Source: Mycobacterium adipatum
Lineage (GTDB): Bacteria > Actinomycetota > Actinomycetes > Mycobacteriales > Mycobacteriaceae
Direction of reading: 5' to 3'
NCBI RefSeq assembly: GCF_001644575.1
Contig: NZ_CP015596.1
Location: 1,488,001 to 1,552,000, forward strand
DNA length: 64,000 nt
Positions 1 through 8,186 of this stretch are shown here, piece by piece (within the stretch, counting starts at the first letter, position 1; each line of letters opens with the position of its first letter). The notes beneath the pieces are model-generated. The model ran no database searches. It saw only the letters and a program-made list of their open reading frames with translations, and was not told the DNA's origin. The translations under genes and the position numbers were made by a program.

Positions 1-1461
1 GACACGCTGGTGCTGCGTGGCGGGCTGGACCGCGAGTCGTTGCGGCTGTCGGTGGTTCAGGCGGGCGGTCCGGCCAAGCGCGCAGCATGGCTTGCCGCAC
101 ATATCGATTCGCTGCCCGGCTCTGGAATCGTGTACACGCTGACCGTTGCCCAGGCCCACGATATCGCGACCCTGCTGCGCGATCAGGGACATGCCGTCGC
201 CGCCTACACCGGGTCCACGGAGGCCGCCGAACGCGAGCAGCTGGAAGAAGATCTGATCGGAAACCGGGTCAAGGCCCTGATAGCCACCTCGGCGCTGGGG
301 ATGGGATTCGACAAGCCCGACCTCGGATTCGTGGTGCACCTGGGGGCGCCGTCCTCGCCCATCGTGTACTACCAGCAGGTCGGCCGCGCGGGGCGTTCCA
401 CGGCCAGCGCGGAGGTGATCCTGCTGCCCGGCCGGGAGGACGCCGACGTGTGGCGGTACTTCGCATCGGTGGCGTTCCCCTCGGAAGCCATGGTGCGCAA
501 CGTGATAGATGCGTTGGAGCCCGACCGGGCACTGTCCACCGCCGCGCTGGAACCGCTGGTGGACCTCAACCGGTCGCGGCTGGAGATGGTGCTGAAGGTG
601 CTCGACGTGGACGGTGGGGTGCGCCGGGTGAAGGGTGGCTGGATCGGTACCGGGCAGCCCTGGGAATACGACGAGCCCCGCTACCGCCATCTGGACGAGG
701 CACGCAAACGCGAACAACAGGCGATGCTCGACTACCAGAGCACGTCGGAATGTCGGATGTCGTTCCTGCGCAAGCAACTCGATGATCCAGAGCTCGGCCC
801 GCAACCCTGCGGGCGCTGTGACAACTGCACCGGCGCCCGCTACCGCGGCGAGGTGGACGACGCCGCCGCCGAGGCCACCCGGGAACGGTTGATGCGCCCC
901 GGGGTGGAGATCGCGCCGCGTAAGCAGTGGCCCACCGGGCTCGGCAAACTCGGCATCGAGCTGTCGGGACGGATCACCGGCGGGCCCGCACCGGGCCGGG
1001 TCATCGGCCGGCTGACCGATCTGGGTTGGGGCGCTCGGTTGCGTGCCGTGCTGGACGGCCCCGACGCCGAGGTGCCCGACGAGCTGGTGGCCGCCGCCAT
1101 CGCGGTGCTCAAGGCGTGGGACTGGGTGCAACGGCCCACCGCGGTACTCGCGCTGGACTCCGTCGGTCACCCGGTGTTGATCCGCTCCCTGGCGGCCCGC
1201 CTCTCCGAGGTCGGTCGCCTCAAAAACCTTGGTGTGCTTAACTATTCGCCCGAACACCGGCCGGTCGCGGCGGCCAACTCGGCCTACCGGGTAGCTGCGC
1301 TGAATGCAGCATGGGAGGCGCCTGCGGTCGTCGACGGCGAGATCGTGTTGGTGGTCGACGATATGACCGACACCGGGTGGACGCTGACGATGGCGACGCA
1401 GGTCCTACGGGCATCCGGTGCGGTCGACGTGCTGCCGTTCGCGCTGGCCTCGGTCAGCTGA
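1..1461 (+). CDS. recQ: RecQ-family DNA helicase, C-terminal part, with phosphoribosyltransferase-like tail (start outside window)
   Basis: The reading frame is open from base 1, so the N-terminal ATPase motifs lie before the window; 486 residues are visible. Helicase motifs V and VI are clear: SALGMGFDKP at about residues 97-106 and QQVGRAGRS at about 125-133. A RecQ-type zinc cluster follows, Cys251 then Cys270, Cys273 and Cys276. The last 150 residues are not helicase. They contain VLVVDDMTDTGW at about 449-460, the PRPP-binding motif of type I phosphoribosyltransferases (ComF-like). RecQ proteins unwind DNA 3' to 5' in recombination and repair; what the extra domain does is not known to me. 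The helicase assignment is firm, and the PRTase-like tail rests on one strong motif. Confidence 0.9.
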   Translation, partial: DTLVLRGGLDRESLRLSVVQAGGPAKRAAWLAAHIDSLPGSGIVYTLTVAQAHDIATLLRDQGHAVAAYTGSTEAAEREQLEEDLIGNRVKALIATSALGMGFDKPDLGFVVHLGAPSSPIVYYQQVGRAGRSTASAEVILLPGREDADVWRYFASVAFPSEAMVRNVIDALEPDRALSTAALEPLVDLNRSRLEMVLKVLDVDGGVRRVKGGWIGTGQPWEYDEPRYRHLDEARKREQQAMLDYQSTSECRMSFLRKQLDDPELGPQPCGRCDNCTGARYRGEVDDAAAEATRERLMRPGVEIAPRKQWPTGLGKLGIELSGRITGGPAPGRVIGRLTDLGWGARLRAVLDGPDAEVPDELVAAAIAVLKAWDWVQRPTAVLALDSVGHPVLIRSLAARLSEVGRLKNLGVLNYSPEHRPVAAANSAYRVAALNAAWEAPAVVDGEIVLVVDDMTDTGWTLTMATQVLRASGAVDVLPFALASVS

Positions 1462-1522
1462 GTGCAAGCTGGCCCGCACAGGCCAGGTTTGGCGCGCGCA
1501 GCCCGGTTCCCTGCTCGATCCG

Positions 1523-1539
1523 GCCCCGATACTCGGGGC
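1523..1539. promoter_or_regulatory. Perfect 7-bp stem-loop just before the ferredoxin ribosome site
   Basis: Arms GCCCCGA and TCGGGGC are separated by TAC. The structure lies between the recQ stop and the AGGAG ribosome site of the ferredoxin gene. There is no U-tract, so an intrinsic terminator is unlikely. It could be an operator or a leader hairpin. Structure seen, role inferred. Confidence 0.45.
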
Positions 1540-1558
1540 TGACAGAGCAGGAGCAATC

Positions 1559-1750
1559 ATGAGAATCGAAGTCGATGTCACGCTGTGCGAGGGTCATGGC
1601 CAGTGCCTGATGGCCGCACCGCAGGTGTTCGATCTCCCCGACGGCGCCGACCATGTCGTGGTGCTCGATGCGGATCCCCCGGAGCGGGAACGCGACGCCG
1701 TGGTGCGCGCCGCCGCCATGTGCCCGGCGCAGGCGTTGTCGATCAGCTGA
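1559..1750 (+). CDS. Small 3Fe-4S ferredoxin (63 aa)
   Basis: A 63-residue ferredoxin of the type that feeds electrons to mycobacterial P450s. Ligands are Cys10, Cys16 and Cys55 (followed by Pro), with His13 at the position that would be the fourth cysteine of a 4Fe-4S protein; CxxHxxC fits a 3Fe-4S cluster. The start ATG follows an AGGAG ribosome site at good spacing. It sits alone between recQ and the convergent response regulator. The nearest P450 is 2 kb downstream, with the histidine kinase gene between them, so a partnership is plausible but unproven. A second ferredoxin (37857-38048) has Asn at the variable position. Confidence 0.88.
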   Translation: MRIEVDVTLCEGHGQCLMAAPQVFDLPDGADHVVVLDADPPERERDAVVRAAAMCPAQALSIS

Positions 1751-1755
1751 CGGCG

Positions 1756-2418
1756 TCAGTCGTCGAGGATGCCGCTGCGACCGGCCAGTGCCGCGGCGGC
1801 AATCCGATTGCTGACACCGAGCTTGTTCAGCAGCGATGCCACCATCCGTTTGGCGGTGCGTTCGGACACCAGCATCCGGTTGGCGATCTCCGCGGTCTCC
1901 ATGCCGGTCGACAGCAGCGTCCACAGCGTCAGATCGGCCGGGGTCAGGGAATCCAGGATCGCTGCGGCCGGCTTGCGGGTGCTGGACAGCAGCGTGTCCA
2001 GCAGGCCCGGGTCGACGACCCGCAGCCCGGCCGCGATCGTGGCCAGCGGCTCTGCCAGCGCATCCGGGCGCACCGTCTTGGACAGGAACCCGTCCGCGCC
2101 GGCGCGCAACGCCTCCTCGGCCAGCTGCTGATCCTCGGTCCCGGACAACGCCAGGATGCGGGTGCCGGGATGACGCGATTTGATGTGCCGGATGGCCGCC
2201 ACGCCACCAAGCGGCGGCATGGACAGATCCACGATCGCCAGATCGGCATTGCAGGAGGCCACCAACTCGGCCGCCTCCTCGACAAAGGTGGTGCGCCCGC
2301 CGATCACGAACTTCTCGCCCCAGTCGCGGGTCAGCAGCAGTTCCAGACCCTCGGCGAACAACTCGTGGTCGTCGACGATCACGACGACGTACGGCGTGCG
2401 GACGCGCCTGCGGTTCAC
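1756..2418 (-). CDS. NarL/LuxR-family response regulator
   Basis: A 220-residue response regulator. The receiver domain has the acidic pair Asp16-Asp17, phospho-acceptor Asp64 (IVDLSMP), Ser92 and Lys114. A LuxR-type helix-turn-helix follows at about 158-215 (LTPADLTLWTLLSTGM, then ERTAKRMVASLLNKLG). The start is a GTG, since no ATG fits near VVVIVDDHELF. It is transcribed divergently from the histidine kinase at 2478, with about 59 bases between them, so the two are probably a cognate pair sharing a promoter region. The targets are unknown; the neighbouring P450 operon is one candidate. Confidence 0.88.
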   Translation of the reverse strand: MNRRRVRTPYVVVIVDDHELFAEGLELLLTRDWGEKFVIGGRTTFVEEAAELVASCNADLAIVDLSMPPLGGVAAIRHIKSRHPGTRILALSGTEDQQLAEEALRAGADGFLSKTVRPDALAEPLATIAAGLRVVDPGLLDTLLSSTRKPAAAILDSLTPADLTLWTLLSTGMETAEIANRMLVSERTAKRMVASLLNKLGVSNRIAAAALAGRSGILDD

Positions 2419-2477
2419 TCGCCGGATGATAGTGATCTCGGCACCGGGGCCGCCGCCAAATGTCTAGGGTCGGGCGG

Positions 2478-3596
2478 ATGAACAGGGTGCCGGCGGATAC
2501 CGCGCTGGACGGCTATGGTCTGGCCCGGGTCGTCGTCGCGGTCCGGGTCGCGGTGGTGGTGTCGGTCGCGGTGCTGGTGGCGGTCGGTCCGGACTGGATG
2601 AGCGCGCACGCCGCAACCACTGCGGCGGTGCTGGCGGCCGCGCTGCTCTACGCCTCGGTATTGCTGGCCCTGCCCCGGTACGAAGTGCGTCGGACCCGCT
2701 TCGCCTGGTTGGTGTCCACCGTGGATGTGGCGTTCACGCTGGCGCTGATCGCCTTGACCGGCGGGGCGGCGAGCCCGGTGTCCTCGGTGCTGGCGCTGGT
2801 GGTGATCGGCTCGGCGGCCCGGTTGCCGCTACGGGAGTGCCTGCTGCTCTCCGCCGCGGTGGGCGTCGGCTACCTGGCCGTGGTGCTAAGCGTCGGTGCG
2901 GGCCACACGGTGTTGGCGCCGTGGCTGTTGGGGCTGTGGGGTGCGCTCTACGTCGTATTCACGGCCCTGATGAGCGGAGGGTTGTCCCGGTTGCTGGAAC
3001 ACGAGCACCGGTCCCGGGTGCGCGCGCTGGTGGCGTCCGACCCGGCCTTCGGCGACGGCCCGGCGAGCCAGCTCGTCCGGCGGCACACCCGCCACCTGGC
3101 CGACATGCTCGACGCGCTCTCCGACGTCAACCTGTCGCGGCGGCCCGCCTTCTCCACCGGGCGGGTGCGTCGGGTGGACGTCGCCGACCTGATCGCCGAG
3201 GCCGGTGACGCCGTCGGGCTACGGCCGCCCCGACTGCGGGTCACCGTCGGAGGCGACGTCTCCGGCGTCCAGATCGACGCCCAGGGCCTCCGCCGGGTAC
3301 TGACGAACTTGTTGGAGAACGCCTCCCGGCACGGCCGCGACCGCCCCATCGACGTCGTGTGCGAACGCGAAGGCGACCAACTGCACTGCGCGGTTCACGA
3401 CCGCGGTCCGGGCGTGCCCGAGCATGCCATCGGGGAGCTGACCGGCAAGTTCGTCAGCCTGTCCGACCGGCGGGGCACCGCCGGACTGGGGCTGTGGATC
3501 GTGGCGCAGATCATCGAAGCTCTCGGTGGGACCCTGGCGTTCCGCACTCGCGAGGAGGGCGGGCTGAGCGCGTCGTTCACGGTCCCGATCGGCTGA
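2478..3596 (+). CDS. Membrane sensor histidine kinase, non-canonical dimerisation region
   Basis: A 372-residue protein with about six hydrophobic segments in residues 18-165, followed by a cytoplasmic ATPase domain. The ATPase has an N-box (NLLENASRHG, Asn277 and Asn281), a G1 box (DRGPGVP) and a G2 box (GTAGLGLWIV). The dimerisation region is short and has no recognisable H-box. The only candidates are the two histidines in RRHTRHLADML, which fit neither the HisKA nor the HisKA_3 pattern. I chose the second ATG (2478) because weak G-rich bases precede it; an in-frame ATG at 2460 is possible. It is probably the partner of the divergent response regulator. Confidence 0.82.
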   Translation: MNRVPADTALDGYGLARVVVAVRVAVVVSVAVLVAVGPDWMSAHAATTAAVLAAALLYASVLLALPRYEVRRTRFAWLVSTVDVAFTLALIALTGGAASPVSSVLALVVIGSAARLPLRECLLLSAAVGVGYLAVVLSVGAGHTVLAPWLLGLWGALYVVFTALMSGGLSRLLEHEHRSRVRALVASDPAFGDGPASQLVRRHTRHLADMLDALSDVNLSRRPAFSTGRVRRVDVADLIAEAGDAVGLRPPRLRVTVGGDVSGVQIDAQGLRRVLTNLLENASRHGRDRPIDVVCEREGDQLHCAVHDRGPGVPEHAIGELTGKFVSLSDRRGTAGLGLWIVAQIIEALGGTLAFRTREEGGLSASFTVPIG

Positions 3597-3627
3597 AACA
3601 CCCAGGGGCCCGGACGGCCGCCGACGT

Positions 3628-3641
3628 GGCCCGCGCGGGCC
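3628..3641. repeat. GC-rich 14-bp palindrome in the gap before the P450 operon
   Basis: GGCCCGCGCGGGCC is a perfect dyad. The stretch CCGACGTGGCCCGCGCG around it is repeated almost exactly right after it (near 3640-3658). It lies downstream of the kinase stop and about 110 bases before the P450 start. It could help end kinase transcription, but no U-run follows. Confidence 0.4.
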
Positions 3642-3754
3642 GACGTTGGCCCGCGCGACGTCCCCATCGGGTGTCCCGGTGCCCAAAACTGGCGACGACC
3701 GCCACGTGACCTGCACCACAGGACCGCGGGCGATGCCGAAAGGACAGACGCCTG

Positions 3755-5035
3755 ATGACCACTGCGTTCCCCGAGACCACCCACGGTGACATCGATCTGA
3801 GTGACCGCGATTTCTGGGCCAAACATCCCGCCGAGCGGGACGCCGCCTTCGCGGTGCTGCGCAGGGAGGACCCGGTGGCCTGGAGCCGGCCCGCCGACTC
3901 CGACCTGCTGCCGCCCGAGCAGAACCTCAAGGGGTTCTGGTCGCTGACCAAGCACGAGGACATCCGGTACGCCAGCCGCCATCCCGAGATCTTCTCCTCG
4001 GCGCAGGGCATCACCATGGAGGACTTCCCGCCGGAGCTGATCTCCATCGCGCAGTCCTTCATCGCGATGGACGCGCCGCGGCACACCCAGTTGCGCGGCA
4101 TCACCATGAATGCGTTCAAACCGCGCAACATGCTCCGTCTGCAGGACTGGATTCAGGGCCACGCCCGGGACCTGATCAGCGAGATGGCCGACCTCGGTGA
4201 GGGCGACTTCGTCGAATTGGTCTCGGTGAAGCTGCCGGGCCGCATCTTCGGCAGCTTCTTCGGTCTGCCGGAGGGCGAGATCCACGAGAAGACCATCAAC
4301 GCCGCGCAGCGCGTGGTGGGCTGGACCGACCCCGAGGTCTGCGGCGACCGTACCGCGATCGAACTGTTCGCCGGCGCGGTGATGGATCTGCACGAGACGG
4401 TGACCACGCTGCTGCCCGAGCGCCGCGCCAATCCCGGTGACGACCTGCTCTCATGGATGGTGCAGGCCGAATTCGACGGTGAGAAGATGACCGACGACGA
4501 ACTCAAGGCGTTCTTCACGCTGCTGGCGGTGGCCGCCAACGACACCACCAGACATGCCTCGGCACAGGCGATCTACGCGTTCTCCCAGAATCCCGAGCAG
4601 CGTGATCTGCTGGTCGCCGATGTCGAAGGACGGGTCGACGCCGCGGTCGAGGAGGCCCTGCGCTGGGCGTCACCGCTGCTGCACATGCGGCGCACCGCGA
4701 TCCAGGACGTCACCCTTCGCGGCAAGGAGATCAAGGCCGGCGACAAGGTGGTGCTGTGGTACAGCTCGGCCAATCGTGACGAGGACGTGTTCGAGGACCC
4801 GTTCACCTTCGACATCACCCGCAAGTCGAACCCGCACCTCGCATTCGGGGGTGGCGGTCCGCACTTCTGCCTGGGTGCTGCGCTGGCCCGCACCATGCTG
4901 CGCTCGCTGCTGACCGAGGTCTACACCCGCATCCCGGACATCACCGCGACCGAACCCAAGTTCCAGGTCGCCAACTTCATCAACGGCATCAACAGCCTGC
5001 CGGCCACCTGGACCCCCGAAGGGAAGAACGCGTGA
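3755..5035 (+). CDS. Cytochrome P450 monooxygenase
   Basis: A 426-residue soluble P450. The I-helix oxygen-activation motif is AANDTT, the ExxR motif is EEALRW, and the heme-binding loop is FGGGGPHFCLG with axial Cys372. It resembles the mycobacterial CYP125-related group that hydroxylates sterols or terpenoids, but I cannot fix the subfamily. The start ATG follows AAAGGAC at rather long spacing. Its stop overlaps the GTG of the next gene (GTGA), so it is translated together with an alcohol and an aldehyde dehydrogenase. This suggests a hydroxyl to aldehyde to acid sequence on one substrate. Confidence 0.93.
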   Translation: MTTAFPETTHGDIDLSDRDFWAKHPAERDAAFAVLRREDPVAWSRPADSDLLPPEQNLKGFWSLTKHEDIRYASRHPEIFSSAQGITMEDFPPELISIAQSFIAMDAPRHTQLRGITMNAFKPRNMLRLQDWIQGHARDLISEMADLGEGDFVELVSVKLPGRIFGSFFGLPEGEIHEKTINAAQRVVGWTDPEVCGDRTAIELFAGAVMDLHETVTTLLPERRANPGDDLLSWMVQAEFDGEKMTDDELKAFFTLLAVAANDTTRHASAQAIYAFSQNPEQRDLLVADVEGRVDAAVEEALRWASPLLHMRRTAIQDVTLRGKEIKAGDKVVLWYSSANRDEDVFEDPFTFDITRKSNPHLAFGGGGPHFCLGAALARTMLRSLLTEVYTRIPDITATEPKFQVANFINGINSLPATWTPEGKNA

Positions 5036-6138
5036 AGACGAAAGCCGCTGTGCTGTGGGGCCTGCACCAGAAGTGGGAGGTCACCGAACTCGAACTCGAC
5101 GCGCCCAAGGCCCGAGAGGTCCTGGTCAAGCTGACCGCCAGCGGCCTGTGCCATTCCGATGACCACCTGGTCACCGGGGACATGCCGATGAACCTGCCGG
5201 TGGTCGGCGGTCACGAGGGCGCCGGTGTGGTCGCCGACGTGGGCCCGGGTGTCACCGAGGTCGAGGTCGGCGATCACGTGGTGCTCAGCTTCATCCCGGC
5301 CTGCGGGCGCTGCACCGAATGCGCCCGCGGCCGCAGCAACCTCTGCGTGTACGGGGCGGCCATCGTCGCCGGGCCGCAGCTCGATGGCACCTTCCGGTTC
5401 CATGGCCGTGGCGCCGATATCGGCCAGATGTGCGTGCTGGGCACCTTCTCGGAGTACACCGTGGTGCCGATCGCCTCGGTGGTCAAGGTGGACAAGGACA
5501 TTCCGCTGGACAAGGCGGCGCTCGTCGGCTGCGGTGTGACCACCGGCTACGGCGCCGCGGTGCGCACCGGTGAGGCCCGCGACGGCGACACCGTGGTGGT
5601 CATGGGTGTCGGTGGGCTCGGCATCAACGCCGTGCAGGGCGCGGCGCTGGCCGGTGCCCGGCACGTGATCGCCCTGGACCCGGTGGCCTACAAGCGCGAG
5701 CGGTCCTTCGAATTCGGCGCCACCCATGCCGCGGCCGACGTCGCCGAGGCCCAGGCGCTGATCGCCGACATCACCCGCGGCACCATGGCCGACGTCTGCG
5801 TGGTGACCACCGACAGCGGCGAGGGCGCCTACGTGGCGCAGGCGCTGAGCCTGGTCGGCAAGCGCGGGCGCGTGGTGATGACCGCGATCCCGCATCCCAC
5901 CGACACGACCGTGGACATGTCGTTGTTCGACCTCACCCTGTACGAGAAGCAGGTCAGGGGATCCCTTTTCGGTTCGTCGAATCCGCGGCTGGACATCCCG
6001 CGGATGCTTGAGCTCTACCGGGCGGGCCGCATCAAGCTCGACGAGTTGATCACCCGCGAGTACACCCTCGACGAGATCAACCAGGGCTATGAGGACATGC
6101 ACGATGGGCGCAATCTGCGCGGGGTGATCAGGTTCTGA
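5032..6138 (+). CDS. NDMA-type (Rxyl_3153-like) zinc alcohol dehydrogenase
   Basis: A 368-residue medium-chain zinc alcohol dehydrogenase. Catalytic zinc ligands are Cys40, His61-Glu62 and Cys167. Structural zinc ligands are Cys91, Cys94, Cys97 and Cys105. The NAD fold motif GVGGLG is at 192-197. The N-terminus and the VVGGHEGAGVV and FIPACGRC segments match what I recall of the NDMA-dependent Rxyl_3153 family. Members hold NAD(H) tightly and pass electrons to mycofactocin. It starts by GTGA overlap with the P450 and overlaps the aldehyde dehydrogenase start (TGATG). It probably oxidises the alcohol made by that P450. Confidence 0.88.
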   Translation: MKTKAAVLWGLHQKWEVTELELDAPKAREVLVKLTASGLCHSDDHLVTGDMPMNLPVVGGHEGAGVVADVGPGVTEVEVGDHVVLSFIPACGRCTECARGRSNLCVYGAAIVAGPQLDGTFRFHGRGADIGQMCVLGTFSEYTVVPIASVVKVDKDIPLDKAALVGCGVTTGYGAAVRTGEARDGDTVVVMGVGGLGINAVQGAALAGARHVIALDPVAYKRERSFEFGATHAAADVAEAQALIADITRGTMADVCVVTTDSGEGAYVAQALSLVGKRGRVVMTAIPHPTDTTVDMSLFDLTLYEKQVRGSLFGSSNPRLDIPRMLELYRAGRIKLDELITREYTLDEINQGYEDMHDGRNLRGVIRF

Positions 6139-7655
6139 TGACCGAGATCCGGCACTACCGGATGTACATCGACGGCGCCTGGCAAGACGCCGCCGAGTCG
6201 ATCGAGGTACACAGCCCGGCCACCGGCGAACTGGTCGCCACGGTCGCCTACGGTGACGTGGCCACCGTGGATGCCGCAGTGTCCGCGGCCAAGGCCGCCC
6301 ATGAGTCCGGGGTGTGGCGCAACACGTCGCCGCAGCAGCGCGCCGACATCCTCGACGCCATCGCCGACAATCTGGCCGCCCGCGCCGACGCGCTCACCGT
6401 GCTGCAGGTGGCCGAGAACGGGGCGACGCTGCGGGGTGCGGGGGCGTTCCTGATCGGTTATGCCATTGCGAATCTGAAATACTTTGCATCGCAGGCCCGC
6501 AGCTATCAGTTCCAGACCAGCGGACCGCTGATCGAGGCCCCGACGCTGGCGTCGGGCCTGATCATCCGGGAACCCGTCGGGGTGTGTGCCGGCATCATCC
6601 CGTGGAACTTCCCGCTGCTGCTGGCGGTGTGGAAGCTGGGTCCGGCGCTGGCCGCCGGCAATACGGTGGTGCTCAAACCGGATGACCAGACCCCGCTGAC
6701 ACTGCTCGAACTCGCCCGTGCCGCAGACGAAGTCGGGTTGCCACCGGGTGTCCTCAACGTGGTGACCGGTCCCGGTCCGGTGGTGGGGGCACGGCTGGCC
6801 GAACACCCCGATGTCCGCAAGATCGCGTTCACCGGGTCGACCGAGGTCGGCAAGTCCGTGATGCGCGCCGCCGCCGACAACGTCAAGAAGGTCACCCTGG
6901 AATTGGGTGGTAAGGGCGCCAATATCGTGCTCGACGACGCCGATTTCGACACCGCGGTGGACGGGTCGCTGTTCGCCTTTCTGGTGATGAGCGGGCAGGC
7001 CTGCGAGTCGGGCACCCGGCTGCTGGTGCACGAATCCGTGCACGACGAATTCGTCGACCGCCTGGTGGCGCGGGCGCAGACGCTGGTGATGGGTGACCCG
7101 ATGAGCGCGGCTACCGACCTGGGCCCGCTGGTGTCGGCCAAGCAGAAGGCCCGGGTGGAGAAGTACATCGCGCTCGGCCAGGAAGAGGGCTGCAAGGTCG
7201 CCTTCCAGGGCAACATTCCGACGGATCCGGCCCTGGCCGAAGGGCATTGGGTGCCCGCGACCATCCTCACCGGGGCGACCAACAAGATGCGGATCGCCCG
7301 CGAGGAGATCTTCGGCCCGGTACTGGTGGTGATCCCGTTCCGCGATGACGACGAGGCGGTCGCGATCGCCAACGACAGCGAATACGGGCTCTCAGCGGGG
7401 GTGTGGAGCACCGACAGCGGCCGTGCCCTCGGGATCGCCCGCCGGCTGGAGTCGGGCACCGTGTGGATCAACGACTGGCACATGATCAACGCCATGTACC
7501 CGTTCGGTGGGGTGAAGCAGAGCGGTCTGGGCCGCGAACTGGGTCCCGATGCCCTCGACGAGTACACCGAGCCCAAGTTCGTCCATGTCGACCTGACCAA
7601 CGACCGCCGCAAGCGGGCCTACGCCATCGTGGTGTCGGCGGATCTCGCCGAATAG
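6138..7655 (+). CDS. NAD-dependent aldehyde dehydrogenase
   Basis: A 505-residue aldehyde dehydrogenase of usual family length. The catalytic cysteine is Cys289 in SGQACESGTR, the general base glutamate is in LELGGKGAN, and the cofactor region includes IIPWNFPLLLAVWK and FTGSTEVGK. It starts at the ATG that overlaps the stop of the alcohol dehydrogenase (TGATG), so it is the third step of the P450 / ADH / ALDH operon, turning the aldehyde into a carboxylate. Substrate not determinable from sequence. Confidence 0.93.
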   Translation: MTEIRHYRMYIDGAWQDAAESIEVHSPATGELVATVAYGDVATVDAAVSAAKAAHESGVWRNTSPQQRADILDAIADNLAARADALTVLQVAENGATLRGAGAFLIGYAIANLKYFASQARSYQFQTSGPLIEAPTLASGLIIREPVGVCAGIIPWNFPLLLAVWKLGPALAAGNTVVLKPDDQTPLTLLELARAADEVGLPPGVLNVVTGPGPVVGARLAEHPDVRKIAFTGSTEVGKSVMRAAADNVKKVTLELGGKGANIVLDDADFDTAVDGSLFAFLVMSGQACESGTRLLVHESVHDEFVDRLVARAQTLVMGDPMSAATDLGPLVSAKQKARVEKYIALGQEEGCKVAFQGNIPTDPALAEGHWVPATILTGATNKMRIAREEIFGPVLVVIPFRDDDEAVAIANDSEYGLSAGVWSTDSGRALGIARRLESGTVWINDWHMINAMYPFGGVKQSGLGRELGPDALDEYTEPKFVHVDLTNDRRKRAYAIVVSADLAE

Positions 7656-7691
7656 TTTGCGACGCCGCCGATTTGGGCCGGACCGCGTGGG

Positions 7692-8069
7692 CTACGGCAT
7701 GGGTATGGCGATGAAGACTCCGTCGCCCAGCCACACGCCGAACGTGCTGTTGCCGGGGTTCCACACCACCGGCAACGGACCCCCGGGCAGCGGGTAGCCC
7801 GCGGGGACCAGATCCAGCGGCGGCAGCCAGAACGGCGGGAGGCCCGCCTGCACCGGGTCACCCCAGTGCCCGGGCGGAACGTTGTACAACGGCGTCGGGG
7901 CCTTCTTGACCTGCCCCGGCGGGCCGAACGGATTCTGGCCCGGCGGATCACCGGGAAGCCAGATGTCGTCGCGTTGTGGGTCGGCGCTGACGGCGCCGGC
8001 GGAGGCGAACGCCCCCGCACCTAGAGTCACCGCTGTGGCCAGGCTCGCGGCAACCGTCTTGATCTTCAT
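7692..8069 (-). CDS. Small secreted Pro/Gly-rich protein
   Basis: A 125-residue hypothetical protein. Residues 1-30 form a signal peptide (MKIKTVAASLATAV, then a hydrophobic stretch and an Ala-rich cleavage region ending in AVSA). The mature part is rich in Pro, Gly and Trp, with repeated short PP/GP turns, and has no recognised domain. The start ATG at 8069 follows an AAGGAG ribosome site; a longer in-frame version from 8135 has no such site. It converges on the aldehyde dehydrogenase. Function unknown; an exported cell-envelope protein is the likely class. Confidence 0.75.
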   Translation of the reverse strand: MKIKTVAASLATAVTLGAGAFASAGAVSADPQRDDIWLPGDPPGQNPFGPPGQVKKAPTPLYNVPPGHWGDPVQAGLPPFWLPPLDLVPAGYPLPGGPLPVVWNPGNSTFGVWLGDGVFIAIPMP

Positions 8070-8186
8070 GCTGAAACTCCTTGCCTCGGATGTCGATGCG
8101 TCACAGCAACGCCACCTGAGTTGCGTTGCGTGCAAGACCCCCAGACGCCATCGAGGTTACCCGCCGTAGCGCGCCCCGAAACGTGG

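Noticed and set aside
5032..6138. Class III formaldehyde dehydrogenase
   Set aside because: The zinc motifs are shared, but the N-terminus and the conserved VVGGHEGAGVV and FIPACGRC segments fit the NDMA-dependent group better.
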